Notes under the pieces: model-generated
Told to the model about the DNA's origin: nothing
Database searches by the model: none
What the model saw: the letters and a program-made list of their open reading frames with translations, nothing else
Made by a program: the position numbers and the translations under genes
NCBI RefSeq assembly: GCF_052857255.1
Contig: NW_027526656.1
Location: 62,001-126,000 of the forward strand
From: Amblyomma americanum
Lineage: Eukaryota; Arthropoda; Arachnida; Ixodida; Ixodidae
Direction of reading: 5' to 3'
Length of the DNA: 64,000 bases
Part shown: positions 37,991-51,713 of the stretch, piece after piece
Numbering within the stretch: the stretch's first letter is position 1
How the letters are laid out: every line of letters begins with the position of its first letter

Positions 37991-40900
37991 AACTTTTTCT
38001 CTCAGAACTGTGCGAAAACTTGTATTCCGGCTCAAAACAACGGGATACATCGTTTTAGATCGAAACTAGCAAGATTCACGAGCATCGATTTTACAAGTCT
38101 TCGAAGAGTATACGAGAGAAAGATAAAACTTTTTCTCTCAGAACTGTGCGAAAACTTGTATTCCGGCTCAAAACAACGGGATACATCGTTTTAGATAGAA
38201 ACTAGCAAGATTCACGAGCATCGATTTTACAAGTGTTCGAAGAGTATACGAGAGAAAGATAAAACTTTTTCTCTCAGAACTGTGCGAAAACTTGTATTCC
38301 GGCTCAAAACAACGGGATACATCGTTTTAGATTGAAACTAGCAAGATTCACGAGCATCGATTTTACAAGTCTTCGAAGAGTATACGAGAGAAAGATAAAA
38401 CTTTTTCTCTCAGAACTGTGCGAAAACTTGTATTCCGGCTCAAAACAACGGGATACATCGTTTTAGATCGAAACTAGCAAGATTCACGAGCATCGATTTT
38501 ACAAGTCCTCGAAGAGTACACGAGAGAACGGTGTAAACTTTTTCTCTCAGAACTGTGCGAAAACTTGTATTCCGGCTCAAAACAACGGGATACATCGTTC
38601 TAGATCGAAACTAGCAAGATTCACGAGCATCGATTTTACAAGTCTTCGAAGAGTATACGAGAGAAAGATAAAACGTTTTCTCTCAGAACTGTGCGAAAAC
38701 TTGTATTCCGGCTCAAAACAACGGGATACATCGTTTTAGATCGAAACTAGCAAGATTCATGAGCATCGATTTTACAAGTCCTCGAAGAGTACACGAGAGA
38801 ACGGTGTTAACTTTTTCTCTCAGAACTGTGCGAAAACTTGTATTCCGGCTCAAAACAACGGGATACATCGTTTTAGATCGATACTAGCAAGATTCACGAG
38901 CATCGATTTTACAAGTCTTCGAAGAGTATACGAGAGAAAGATAAAACTTTTTCTCTCAGAACTGTGCGAAAACTTGTATTCCGGCTCAAAACAACGGGAT
39001 ACATCGTTTTAGATTGAAACTAGCAAGATTCACGAGCATCGATTTTACAAGTCTTCGAAGAGTATACGAGAGAAAGATAAAACTTTTTCTCTCAGAACTG
39101 TGCGAAAACTTGTATTCCGGCTCAAAACAACGGGATACATCGTTTTAGATTGAAACTAGCAAGATTCACGAGCATCGATTTTACAAGTCTTCGAAGAGTA
39201 TACGAGAGAAAGATAAAACTTTTTCTCTCAGAACTGTGCGAAAACATGTATTCCGGCTCAAAACAACGGGATACATCGTTTTAGATCGAAACTAGCAAGA
39301 TTCACTAGCATCGATTTTACAAGTCTTCGAAGAGTATACGAGAGAAAGATAAAACTTTTTCTCTCAGAACTGTGCGAAAACTTGTATTCCGGCTCAAAAC
39401 AACGGGATACATCGTTTTAGATCGAAACTAGCAAGATTCACGAGCATCGATTTTACAAGTCTTCGAAGAGTATACGAGAGAAAGATAAAACTTTTTCTCT
39501 CAGAACTGTCCGAAATTTTGTATTCCGGCTCAAAACAACGGGATACATCGTTTTAGATCGAAACTAGCAAGATTCACGAGCATCGATTTTACAAGTCCTC
39601 GAAGAGTACACGAGAGAACGGTGTAAACTTTTTCTCTCAGAACTGTGCGAAAACTTGTATTCCGGCTCAAAACAACGGGATACATCGTTTTAGATCGAAA
39701 CTAGCAAGATTCACGAGCATCGATTTTACAAGTCTTCGAAGAGTATACGAGAGAAAGATAAAACTTTTTCTCTCAGAACTGTGCGAAAACTTGTATTCCG
39801 GCTCAAAACAACGGGATACATCGTTTTAGATAGAAACTAGCAAGATTCACGAGCATCGATTTTACAAGTGTTCGAAGAGTATACGAGAGAAAGATAAAAC
39901 TTTTTCTCTCAGAACTGTGCGAAAACTTGTATTCCGGCTCAAAACAACGGGATACATCGTTTTAGATCGAAACTAGCAAGATTCACGAGCGTCGATTTTA
40001 CAAGTCCTCGAAGAGTACACGAGAGAACGGTGTAAACTTTTTCTCTCAGAACTGTGCGAAAACTTGTATTCCGGCTCAAAACAACGGGATACGTCGTTCT
40101 AGGTCGAAACTAGCAAGATTCACGAGCATCGATTTTACAAGTCTTCGAAGAGTATACGAGAGAAAGATAAAACGTTTTCTCTCAGAACTGTGCGAAAACT
40201 TGTATTCCGGCTCAAAACAACGGGATACATCGTTTTAGATCGAAACTAGCAAGATTCACGAGCATCGATTTTACAAGTCTTCGAAGAGTATACGAGAGAA
40301 AGATAAAACGTTTTCTCTCAGAACTGTGCGAAAACTTGTATTCCTGCTCAAAACAACGGGATACATCGTTTTAGATCGAAACTAGCAAGATTCACGAGCA
40401 TCGATTTTACAAGTCTTCGAAGAGTATACGAGAGAAAGATAAAACTTTTTCTCTCAGAACAGTGCGAAAACTTGTATTCCGGCTCAAAACAACGGGATAC
40501 ATCGTTTTAGATCGAAACTAGCAAGATTCACGAGCATCGATTTTACAAGTCTTCGAAGAGTATACGAGAGAAAGATAAAACTTTTTCTCTCAGAACTGTG
40601 CGAAAACTTGTATTCCGGCTCAAAACAACGGGATACATCGTTTTAGATCGAAACTAGCAAGATTCACGAGCATCGATTTTACAAGTCCTCGAAGAGTACA
40701 CGAGAGAAGGTGTAAACTTTTTCTCTCAGAACTGTGCGAAAACTTGTATTCCGGCTCAAAACAACGGGATACATCGTTTTAGATCGAAACTAGCAAGATT
40801 CACGAGCATCGATTTTACAAGTCTTCGAAGAGTATACGAGAGAAAGATAAACCTTTTTCTCTCAGAACTGTGCGAAAACATGTATTCCGGCTCAAAAAAA

Positions 40901-43900
40901 CGGGATACGTCGTTTTAGATAGAAACTAGCAAGATTCACGAGCATCGATATTAGAAGTCTTCGAAGAGTATACGAAAGAAAGGTGTAAACTTTTTCTCTC
41001 AGAACTGCGCGAAAACTTGTATTCCGGCTCAAAACAACGGGATACATCGTTTTAGATCGAAACTAGCAAGATTCACGAGCATCGATTTTACAAGTCCTCG
41101 AGAGTACACGAGAGAACGGTGTAAACTTTTTCTCTCAGAATTGTGCGAAAACTTGTATTCCGGCTCAAAACAACGGGATACATCGTTTTAGATCGAAACT
41201 AGCAAGATTCACGAGCATCGATTTTACAAGTCTTCGAAGAGTATACGAGAGAAAGATAAAACTTTTTCTCTCAGAACTGTGCGAAAACTTGTATTCCGGC
41301 TCAAAACAACAGGATACATCGTTTTAGATCGAAACTAGCAAGATTCACGAGCATCGATTTTACAAGTCTTCGAAGAGTATACGAGAGAAAGATAAAACTT
41401 TTTCTCTCAGAACTGTGCGAAAACTTGTATTCCGGCTCAAAACAACGGGATACATCGTTTTAGATCGAAACTAGCAAGATTCACGAGCATCGATTTTACA
41501 AGTCCTCGAAGAGTACACGAGAGAGCGGTGTAAACTTTTTCTCTCAGAACTGTGCGAAAACTTGTATTCCGGCTCAAAACAACGGGATACATCGTTTTAG
41601 ATCGAAACTAGCAAGATTCACGAGCATCGATTTTACAAGTCTTCGAAGAGTATACGAGAGAAAGATAAAACTTTTTCTCTCAGAACTGTGCGAAAACTTG
41701 TATTCCGGCTCAAAACAACGGGATACATCGTTTTAGATAGAAACTAGCAAGATTCACGAGCATCGATTTTACAAGTGTTCGAAGAGTATACGAGAGAAAG
41801 ATAAAACTTTTTCTCTCAGAACTGTGCGAAAACTTGTATTCCGGCTCAAAACAACGGGATACATCGTTTTAGATTGAAACTAGCAAGATTCACGAGCATC
41901 GATTTTACAAGTCTTCGAAGAGTATACGAGAGAAAGATAAAACTTTTTCTCTCAGAACTGTGCGAAAACTTGTATTCCGGCTCAAAACAACGGGATACAT
42001 CGTTTTAGATCGAAACTAGCAAGATTCACGAGCATCGATTTTACAAGTCCTCGAAGAGTACACGAGAGAACGGTGTAAACTTTTTCTCTCAGAACTGTGC
42101 GAAAACTTGTATTCCGGCTCAAAACAACGGGATACATCGTTCTAGATCGAAACTAGCAAGATTCACGAGCATCGATTTTACAAGTCTTCGAAGAGTATAC
42201 GAGAGAAAGATAAAACGTTTTCTCTCAGAACTGTGCGAAAACTTGTATTCCGGCTCAAAACAACGGGATACATCGTTTTAGATCGAAACTAGCAAGATTC
42301 ATGAGCATCGATTTTACAAGTCCTCGAAGAGTACACGAGAGAACGGTGTTAACTTTTTCTCTCAGAACTGTGCGAAAACTTGTATTCCGGCTCAAAACAA
42401 CGGGATACATCGTTTTAGATCGATACTAGCAAGATTCACGAGCATCGATTTTACAAGTCTTCGAAGAGTATACGAGAGAAAGATAAAACTTTTTCTCTCA
42501 GAACTGTGCGAAAACTTGTATTCCGGCTCAAAACAACGGGATACATCGTTTTAGATTGAAACTAGCAAGATTCACGAGCATCGATTTTACAAGTCTTCGA
42601 AGAGTATACGAGAGAAAGATAAAACTTTTTCTCTCAGAACTGTGCGAAAACTTGTATTCCGGCTCAAAACAACGGGATACATCGTTTTAGATCGAAACTA
42701 GCAAGATTCACGAGCATCGATTTTACAAGTCTTCGAAGAGTATACGAGAGAAAGATAAAACTTTTTCTCTCAGAACTGTGCGAAAACATGTATTCCGGCT
42801 CAAAACAACGGGATACATCGTTTTAGATCGAAACTAGCAAGATTCACTAGCATCGATTTTACAAGTCTTCGAAGAGTATACGAGAGAAAGATAAAACTTT
42901 TTCTCTCAGAACTGTGCGAAAACTTGTATTCCGGCTCAAAACAACGGGATACATCGTTTTAGATCGAAACTAGCAAGATTCACGAGCATCGATTTTACAA
43001 GTCTTCGAAGAGTATACGAGAGAAAGATAAAACTTTTTCTCTCAGAACTGTGCGAAATTTTGTATTCCGGCTCAAAACAACGGGATACATCGTTTTAGAT
43101 CGAAACTAGCAAGATTCACGAGCATCGATTTTACAAGTCCTCGAAGAGTACACGAGAGAACGGTGTAAACTTTTTCTCTCAGAACTGTGCGAAAACTTGT
43201 ATTCCGGCTCAAAACAACGGGATACATCGTTTTAGATCGAAACTAGCAAGATTCACGAGCATCGATTTTACAAGTCTTCGAAGAGTATACGAGAGAAAGA
43301 TAAAACTTTTTCTCTCAGAACTGTGCGAAAACTTGTATTCCGGCTCAAAACAACGGGATACATCGTTTTAGATAGAAACTAGCAAGATTCACGAGCATCG
43401 ATTTTACAAGTGTTCGAAGAGTATACGAGAGAAAGATAAAACTTTTTCTCTCAGAACTGTGCGAAAACTTGTATTCCGGCTCAAAACAACGGGATACATC
43501 GTTTTAGATCGAAACTAGCAAGATTCACGAGCGTCGATTTTACAAGTCCTCGAAGAGTACACGAGAGAACGGTGTAAACTTTTTCTCTCAGAACTGTGCG
43601 AAAACTTGTATTCCGGCTCAAAACAACGGGATACGTCGTTCTAGGTCGAAACTAGCAAGATTCACGAGCATCGATTTTACAAGTCTTCGAAGAGTATACG
43701 AGAGAAAGATAAAACGTTTTCTCTCAGAACTGTGCGAAAACTTGTATTCCGGCTCAAAACAACGGGATACATCGTTTTAGATCGAAACTAGCAAGATTCA
43801 CGAGCATCGATTTTACAAGTCTTCGAAGAGTATACGAGAGAAAGATAAAACGTTTTCTCTCAGAACTGTGCGAAAACTTGTATTCCTGCTCAAAACAACG

Positions 43901-43930
43901 GGATACATCGTTTTAGATCGAAACTAGCAA
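36850..43930 (+). repeat. 26-monomer tandem duplication, 3,542 bp
   Basis: Copy 1 (about 36.85-40.39 kb) is followed directly by copy 2 (about 40.39-43.93 kb). The offset is exactly 3,542 bp at every marker I checked: agaacagtgcg (36911 and 40453), type C (37404 and 40946), gagcggtg (37981 and 41523), gattgaaactag (38331 and 41873) and acgtcgttctaggtcg (40091 and 43633). The lack of length drift over 3.5 kb makes this the cleanest duplication in the window. Single-base differences exist, for example actgtccg versus actgtgcg near 39509 and 43051. Confidence 0.95.
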
Positions 43931-43999
43931 GATTCACGAGCATCGATTTTACAAGTCTTCGAAGAGTATACGAGAGAAAGATAAAACTTTTTCTCTCAG

Positions 44000-46600
44000 A
44001 ACTGTGCGAAAACTTGTATTCCGGACTCAAAACCAACGGGATACATCGTTTTAGATCGAAACTAGCAAGATTCACGAGCATCGATTTTACAAGTTTTCGA
44101 AGAGTATACGAGAGAAAGGTGCAAACGTTTTCTCTCAGAACTGCGCGCAAAACTTGTATTCCGGCTCAAAACAAAGGGATACATCGTTTTAGATCGAAAC
44201 TAACAAGATTTACGAGCATCGATTTTACAAGTCTTCGAAGAGTATACGAGAGAAAGATAAAACTTTTTCTCTCAAAAACTGTGCGAAAACTTGTATTCCG
44301 GCTCAAACAACGGGATACATCGTTTTAGATCGAAACTAGCAAGATTCACGAGCATCGATTTTACAAGTCCTCGAAGAGTACACGAGAGAACGGTGTTAAA
44401 TTTTTCTCTCAGAACTGTGCGAAAACTTGTATTCCCGGCTCAAAACAACGGGATACATCGTTTTAGATCGAAACTAGCAAGATTCACGAGCATCGATTTT
44501 ACAAGTCTTCGAAGAGTATACGAGAGAAAGATAAAACTTTTTCTCTCAGACTGTGCGAAAACTTGTATTCCGGCTCAAACAACGGGATACATCGTTTTAG
44601 ATCGAAACTAGCAAGATTCACGAGCATCGATTTTACAAGTCTTCGAAGAGTATACGAGAGAAAGATAAAACTTTTTCTCTCAGAACTGTGCGAAAACTTG
44701 TATTCCGGCTCAAAACAACGGGATACATCGTTTTAGATCGAAACTAGCAAGATTCACGAGCATCGATTTTACAAGTCTTCGAAGAGTATACGAGAGAAAG
44801 ATAAAACTTTTTCTCTCAGAACTGTGCGAAAAACTTATATTCCGTCTCAAAACAACGGGATACATCGTTTTAGATAGAAACTAGCAAGATTCACGAGCAT
44901 CGATTTTACAAGTGTTCGAAGAGTATAAGAGAAAGATAAAACTTTTTCTCTCAGAACTGTGCGAAAACTTGTATTCCGGCTCAAAACAACGGGATACATC
45001 GTTTTAGATCGAAACTAGCAAGATTCACGAGCATCGATTTTACAAGTCCTCGAAGAGTACACGAGAGAACGGTGTAAACTTTTTCTCTCAGAACTGTGCG
45101 AAAACTTGTATTCCGGCTCAAAACAACGGGATACATCGTTCTAGATCGAAACTAGCAAGATTCACGAGCATCGATTTTACAAGTCTTCGAAGAGTATACG
45201 AGAGAAAGATAAAACTTTTTCTCTCAGAACTGTGCGAAAACTTGTATTCCGGCTCAAAAAAAACGGGATACATCGTTTTAGATAGAAACTAGCAAGATTC
45301 ACGAGCATCGATATTACAAGTCTTCGAAGAGTATACGAAAGAAAGGTGTAAACTTTTTCTCTCAGAACTGCGCGAAAACTTGTATTCCGGCTCAAAACAA
45401 CGGGATACATCGTTTTAGATCGAAACTAGCAAGATTCACGAGCATCGATTTTACAAGTCCTCGAAGAGTATACGAGAGAACGGTGTAAACTTTTTCTCTC
45501 AGAACTGTGCGAAAACTTGTATTCCGGCTCAAAACAACGGGATACATCGTTTTAGATCGAAACTAGCAAGATTCACGAGCATCGATTTTACAAGTCTTCG
45601 AAGAGTATACGAGATGAAAGATAAAACTTTTTCTCTCAGAACTGTGCGAAAACTTGTATTCCGGCTCAAATTAAAGGGATACATCGTTTTAGATCGAAAC
45701 TAGCAAGATTCACCGAGCATCGATTTTACAAGTCTTCGAAGAGTATACGAGAGAAAGATAAAACTTTTTCTCTCAGAACTGTGCGAAAATTTGTATTTCG
45801 GCTCAAAACAACGGGATTACATCGTTTTAGATCGAAACTAGCAAGATTCACGAGCATCGATTTTACAAGTCTTCGAAGAGTATACGAGAGAAAGATAAAC
45901 TTTTTCTCTCAGAACTGTGCGAAAACTTGTATTCCCGGCTCAAAACAACGGGATACATCGTTTAGTATCGAAACTAGCAAGATTCACGAGCATCGATTTT
46001 ACAAGTCTTCGAAGAGTATACGAGAGAAAGATAAAACTTTTTCTCTCAAAACTGTGCGAAAACTTGTATTCCGGCTCAAAACAACGGGATACATCGTTTT
46101 AGATCGAAACTAGCAAGATTCACGAGCATCGATTTTACAAGTCCTCGAAGAGTACACGAGAGAACGGTGTTAAATTTTTCTCTCAGAACTGTGCGAAAAC
46201 TTGTATTCCGGCTCAAAAACAACGGGATACATCGTTTTAGATCGAAACTAGCAAGATTTCACGAGCATCGATTTTACAAGTCTCGTAGAGTACGAGAGAA
46301 AGATAAAACTTTTTCTCTCAGAACTGTGCGAAAACTTGTATTCCGGCTCAAAACAACGGGATACTCGTTTTAGATCGAAACTAGCAAGATTCACGAGCAT
46401 CGATTTTACAAGTCTTCCGAAGAGTATACGAGAGAAAGATAAACCTTTTTCTCTCAGAACTGTGCGAAAACTTAGTATTCCGGCTCAAAACAACGGGATA
46501 CATCGTTTTAGATCGAACTAGCAGATTCACGAGCATCGATTTTACAAGTGTTCTAAGAGTATACGAGAGAAAGATAAAACTTTTTCTCTCAGAACTGTGC
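44000..46600 (+). repeat. Ragged satellite segment rich in one-base indels
   Basis: Many copies carry private one-base gains or losses not seen elsewhere: ccggactcaaaacc near 44023, gcgcgcaaaac near 44145, ctcaaaaactg near 44274, ctcagactg near 44548, gggattac near 45817, tctcgtagagtacg near 46282, gggatactcg near 46361, cttagtattcc near 46471 and gatcgaactagcagattc near 46512. The neighbouring arms are much cleaner. These could be true decay, but the pattern is what under-polished long-read assembly produces. A pair of cggtgttaaattttt copies at 44.39 and 46.17 kb, 13 monomers apart, shows block duplication here too. Confidence 0.75.
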
Positions 46601-47900
46601 GAAAACTTGTATTCCGGCTCAAAACAACGGGATACATCGTTTTAGATCGAAACTAGCAAGATTCACGAGCATCGATTTTACAAGTCCTCGAAGAGTACAC
46701 GAGAGAACGGTGTAAACTTTTTCTCTCAGAACTGTGCGAAAACTTGTATTCCGGCTCAAAACAACGGGATACATCGTTCTAGATCGAAACTAGCAAGATT
46801 CACGAGCATCGATTTTACAAGTCTTCGAAGAGTATACGAGAGAAAGATAAAACTTTTTCTCTCAGAACTGTGCGAAAACTTGTATTCCGGCTCAAAAAAA
46901 CGGGATACATCGTTTTAGATAGAAACTAGCAAGATTCACGAGCATCGATATTACAAGTCTTCGAAGAGTATACGAAAGAAAGGTGTAAACTTTTTCTCTC
47001 AGAACTGCGCGAAAACTTGTATTCCGGCTCAAAACAACGGGATACATCGTTTTAGATCGAAACTAGCAAGATTCACGAGCATCGATTTTACAAGTCCTCG
47101 AAGAGTACACGAGAGAACGGTGTTAACTTTTTCTCTCAGAACTGTGCGAAAACTTGTATTCCGGCTCAAAACAACGGGATACATCGTTTTAGATCGAAAC
47201 TAGCAAGATTCACGAGCATCGATTTTACAAGTCTTCGAAGAGTATACGAGAGAAAGATAAAACTTTTTCTCTCAGAACTGTGCGAAAACTTGTATTCCGG
47301 CTCAAAACAACGGGATACATCGTTTTAGATCGAAACTAGCAAGATTCACGAGCATCGATTTTACAAGTCTTCGAAGAGTATACGAGAGAAAGATAAAACT
47401 TTTTCTCTCAGAACTGTGCGAAACTTGTATTTCGGCTCAAAACAACGGGATACATCGTTTTAGATCGAAACTAGCAAGATTCACGAGCATCGATTTTACA
47501 AGTCCTCGAAGAGTACACGAGAGAACGGTGTAATCTTTTTCTCTCAGAACTGTGCGAAAACTTGTATTCCGGCTCAAAACAACGGGATACATCGTTTTAG
47601 ATCGAAACTAGCAAGATTCACGAGCATCGATTTTACAAGTCTTCGAAGAGTATACGAGAGAAAGATAAAACTTTTTCTCTCAGAACTGTGCGAAAACTTG
47701 TATTCCGGCTCAAATTAACGGGATACATCGTTTTAGATCGAAACTAGCAAGATTCACGAGCATCGATTTTACAAGTCTTCGAAGAGTATACGAGAGAAAG
47801 ATAAAACTTTTTCTCTCAGAACTGTGCGAAAATTTGTATTTCGGCTCAAAACAACGGGATACATCGTTTTAGATCGAAACTAGCAAGATTCACGAGCATC
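45660..47900 (+). repeat. 15-monomer offset pair, about 2,042 bp
   Basis: The markers caaattaa (near 45669 and 47711) and aatttgtatttcggctc (near 45788 and 47831) recur in the same order about 2,042 bp apart. The left copy has extra or changed bases (caaattaaaggg, gggattac) where the right has caaattaacggg and gggatac. The right copy is itself the left member of the 7,360 bp pair that reaches 55.07 kb. Type C copies at 45309 and 46946 are 12 monomers apart and do not follow this period. Confidence 0.7.
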
Positions 47901-49090
47901 GATTTTACAAGTCTTCGAAGAGTATACGAGAGAAAGATAAAACTTTTTCTCTCGAACTGTGCGAAAACTTGTATTCCGGCTCAAAACAACGGGATACATC
48001 GTTTTAGATCGAAACTAGCAAGATTCACGAGCATCGATTTTACAAGTCTTCGAAGAGTATACGAGAGAAAGATAAAACTTTTTCTCTCAGAACTGTGCGA
48101 AAACTTGTATTCCGGCTCAAAACAACGGGATACATCGTTTTAGATCGAAACTAGCAAGAATCACGAGCATCGATTTTACAAGTCTTCGAAGAGTATACGA
48201 GAGAAAGATAAAACTTTTTCTCTCAGAACTGTGCGAAAACTTGTATTCCGGCTCAAAACAACGGGATACATCGTTTTAGATCGAAACTAGCAAGATTCAC
48301 GAGCATCGATTTTACAAGTCTTCGAAGAGTATACGAGAGAAAGATAAAACTTTTTCTCTCAGAACTGTGCGAAAACTTGTATTCCGGCTCAAAACAACGG
48401 GATACATCGTTTTAGATCGAAACTAGCAAGATTCACGAGCATCGATTTTAAAAGTCCTCGAAGAGTACACGAGAGAACGGTGTAAACTTTTTCTCTCAGA
48501 ACTGTGCGAAAACTTGTATTCCGGCTCAAAACAACGGGATACATCGTTTTAGATCGAAACTAGCAAGATTCACGAGCATCGATTTTACAAGTCTTCGAAG
48601 AGTATACGAGAGAAAGATAAAACTTTTTCTCTCAGAACTGTGCGAAAACTTGTATTCCGGCTCAAAACAACGGGATACATCGTTTTAGATCGAAACTAGC
48701 AAGATTCACGAGCATCGATTTTACAAGTCTTCGAAGAGTATACGAGAGAAAGATAAAACTTTTTCTCTCAGAACTGTGCGAAAACTTGTATTCCGGCTCA
48801 AAACAACGGGATACATCGTTTTAGATCGAAACTAGCAAGATTCACGAGCATCGATTTTACAAGTCTTCGAAGAGTATACGAGAGAAAGATAAAACTTTTT
48901 CTCTCAGAACTGTGCGAAAACTTGTATTCCGGCTCAAAACAACGGGATACATCGTTTTAGATCGAAACTAGCAAGATTCACGAGCATCGATTTTACAAGT
49001 CCTCGAAGAGTACACGAGAGAACGGTGTAAACTTTTTCTCTCAGAACTGTGCGAAAACTTGTATTCCGGCTCAAAACAACGGGATACATC

Positions 49091-50452
49091 GTTCTAGGTC
49101 GAAACTAGCAAGATTCACGAGCATCGATTTTACAAGTCTTCGAAGAGTATACGAGAGAAAGATAAAACGTTTTCTCTCAGAACTATGCGAAAACTTGTAT
49201 TCCGGCTCAAAACAACGGGATACATCGTTTTAGATCGAAACTAGCAAGATTCACGAGCATCGATTTTACAAGTCTTCGAAGAGTATACGAGAGAAAAATA
49301 AAACGTTTTCTCTCAGAACTGTGCGAAAACTTGTATTCCTGCTCAAAACAACGGGATACATCGTTTTAGATCGAAACTAGCAAGATTCACGAGCATCGAT
49401 TTTACAAGTCTTCGAAGAGTATACGAGAGAAAGATAAAACTTTTTCTCTCAGAACTGTGCGAAAACTTGTATTCCGACTCAAAACAACGGGATACATCGT
49501 TTTAGATCGAAACTAGCAAGATTCACGAGCATCGATTTTACAAGTTTTCGAAGAGTATACGAGAGAAAGGTGTAAACGTTTTCTCTCAGAACTGCGCGAA
49601 AACTTGTATTCCGGCTCAAAACAAAGGGATACATCGTTTTAGATCGAAACTAACAAGATTCACGAGCATCGATTTTACAAGTCTTCGAAGAGTATACGAG
49701 AGAAAGATAAAACTTTTTCTCTCAAAACTGTGCGAAAACTTGTATTCCGGCTCAAAACAACGGGATACATCGTTCTAGGTCGAAACTAGCAAGATTCGCG
49801 AGCATCGATTTTACAAGTCTTCGAAGAGTATACGAGAGAAAGATAAAACGTTTTCTCTCAGAACTGTGCGAAAACTTGTATTCCGGCTCAAAACAACGGG
49901 ATACATCGTTTTAGATCGAAACTAGCAAGATTCACGAGCATCGATTTTACAAGTCTTCGAAGAGTATACGAGAGAAAAATAAAACGTTTTCTCTCAGAAC
50001 TGTGCGAAAACTTGTATTCCTGCTCAAAACAACGGGATACATCGTTTTAGATCGAAACTAGCAAGATTCACGAGCATCGATTTTACAAGTCTTCGAAGAG
50101 TATACGAGAGAAAGATAAAACTTTTTCTCTCAGAACTGTGCGAAAACTTGTATTCCGACTCAAAACAACGGGATACATCGTTTTAGATCGAAACTAGCAA
50201 GATTCACGAGCATCGATTTTACAAGTTTTCGAAGAGTATACGAGAGAAAGGTGTAAACGTTTTCTCTCAGAACTGCGCGAAAACTTGTATTCCGGCTCAA
50301 AACAAAGGGATACATCGTTTTAGATCGAAACTAACAAGATTCACGAGCATCGATTTTACAAGTCTTCGAAGAGTATACGAGAGAAAGATAAAACTTTTTC
50401 TCTCAAAACTGTGCGAAAACTTGTATTCCGGCTCAAAACAACGGGATACATC
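49091..50452 (+). repeat. 5-monomer tandem duplication, 681 bp (first site)
   Basis: A unit beginning at gttctaggtcg occurs at 49091 and 49772. Each copy contains gagaaaaataaaacg, attcctgctc, attccgactc, a type D monomer, aacaaaggg, ctaacaag and ctctcaaaactg in that order. The first copy has actatgcg where the second has actgtgcg; the second has the private variant attcgcgagcatc. The next, partial recurrence of the same markers is at 54.0 kb. Confidence 0.9.
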
Positions 50453-51713
50453 GTTTTAGATCGAAACTAGCAAGATTCACGAGCATCGATTTTACAAGTC
50501 TTCGAAGAGTATACGAGAGAAAGATAAAACTTTTTCTCTCAGAACTGTGCGAAAACTTGTATTCCGGCTCAAAACAACGGGATACATCGTTTTAGATCGA
50601 AACTAGCAAGATTCACGAGCATCGATTTTACAAGTCCTCGAAGAGTACACGAGAGAACGGTGTAAACTTTTTCTCTCAGAACTGTGCGAAAACTTGTATT
50701 CCGGCTCAAAACAACGGGATACATCGTTTTAGATCGAAACTAGCAAGATTCACGAGCATCGATTTTACAAGTCTTCGAAGAGTATACGAGAGAAAGATAA
50801 AACTTTTTCTCTCAGAACTGTGCGAAAACTTGTATTCCGGCTCAAAACAACGGGATACATCGTTTTAGATAGAAACTAGCAAGATTCACGAGCATCGATT
50901 TTACAAGTGTTCGAAGAGTATACGAGAGAAAGATAAAACTTTTTCTCTCAGAACTGTGCGAAAACTTGTATTCCGGCTCAAAACAACGGGATACATCGTT
51001 TTAGATCGAAACTAGCAAGATTCACGAGCATCGATTTTAAAAGTCCTCGAAGAGTACACGAGAGAACGGTGTAAACTTTTTCTCTCAGAACTGTGCGAAA
51101 ACTTGTATTCCGGCTCAAAACAACGGGATACATCGTTTTAGATCGAAACTAGCAAGATTCACGAGCATCGATTTTACAAGTCTTCGAAGAGTATACGAGA
51201 GAAAGATAAAACTTTTTCTCTCAGAACTGTGCGAAAACTTGTATTCCGGCTCAAAACATCGGGATACATCGTTTTAGATAGAAACTAGCAAGATTCACGA
51301 GCATCGATTTTACAAGTGTTCGAAGAGTATACGAGAGAAAGATAAAACTTTTTCTCTCAGAACTGTGCGAAAACTTGTATTCCGGCTCAAAACAACGGGA
51401 TACATCGTTTTAGATCGAAACTAGCAAGATTCACGAGCATCGATTTTACAAGTCCTCGAAGAGTACACGAGAGAACGGTGTAAACTTTTTCTCTCAGAAC
51501 AGTGCGAAAACTTGTATTCCGGCTCAAAACAACGGGATACATCGTTCTAGATCGAAACTAGCAAGATTCACGAGCATCGATTTTACAAGTCTTCGAAGAG
51601 TATACGAGAGAAAGATAAAACTTTTTCTCTCAGAACTGTGCGAAAACTTGTATTCCGGCTCAAAAAAACGGGATACATCGTTTTAGATAGAAACTAGCAA
51701 GATTCACGAGCAT

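Noticed and set aside
865..46521. Open reading frames of 60-110 codons on both strands with recurring peptide words such as LSELCENLYSGSKQRDTSF.
   Set aside because: They are translations of the satellite. Because 136 is 1 mod 3, reading frames rotate from copy to copy, the same words reappear in shifted frames, and frame length is set by repeat-borne stops and stray indels. There is no coding-like constraint, no initiator context and no gene neighbourhood.
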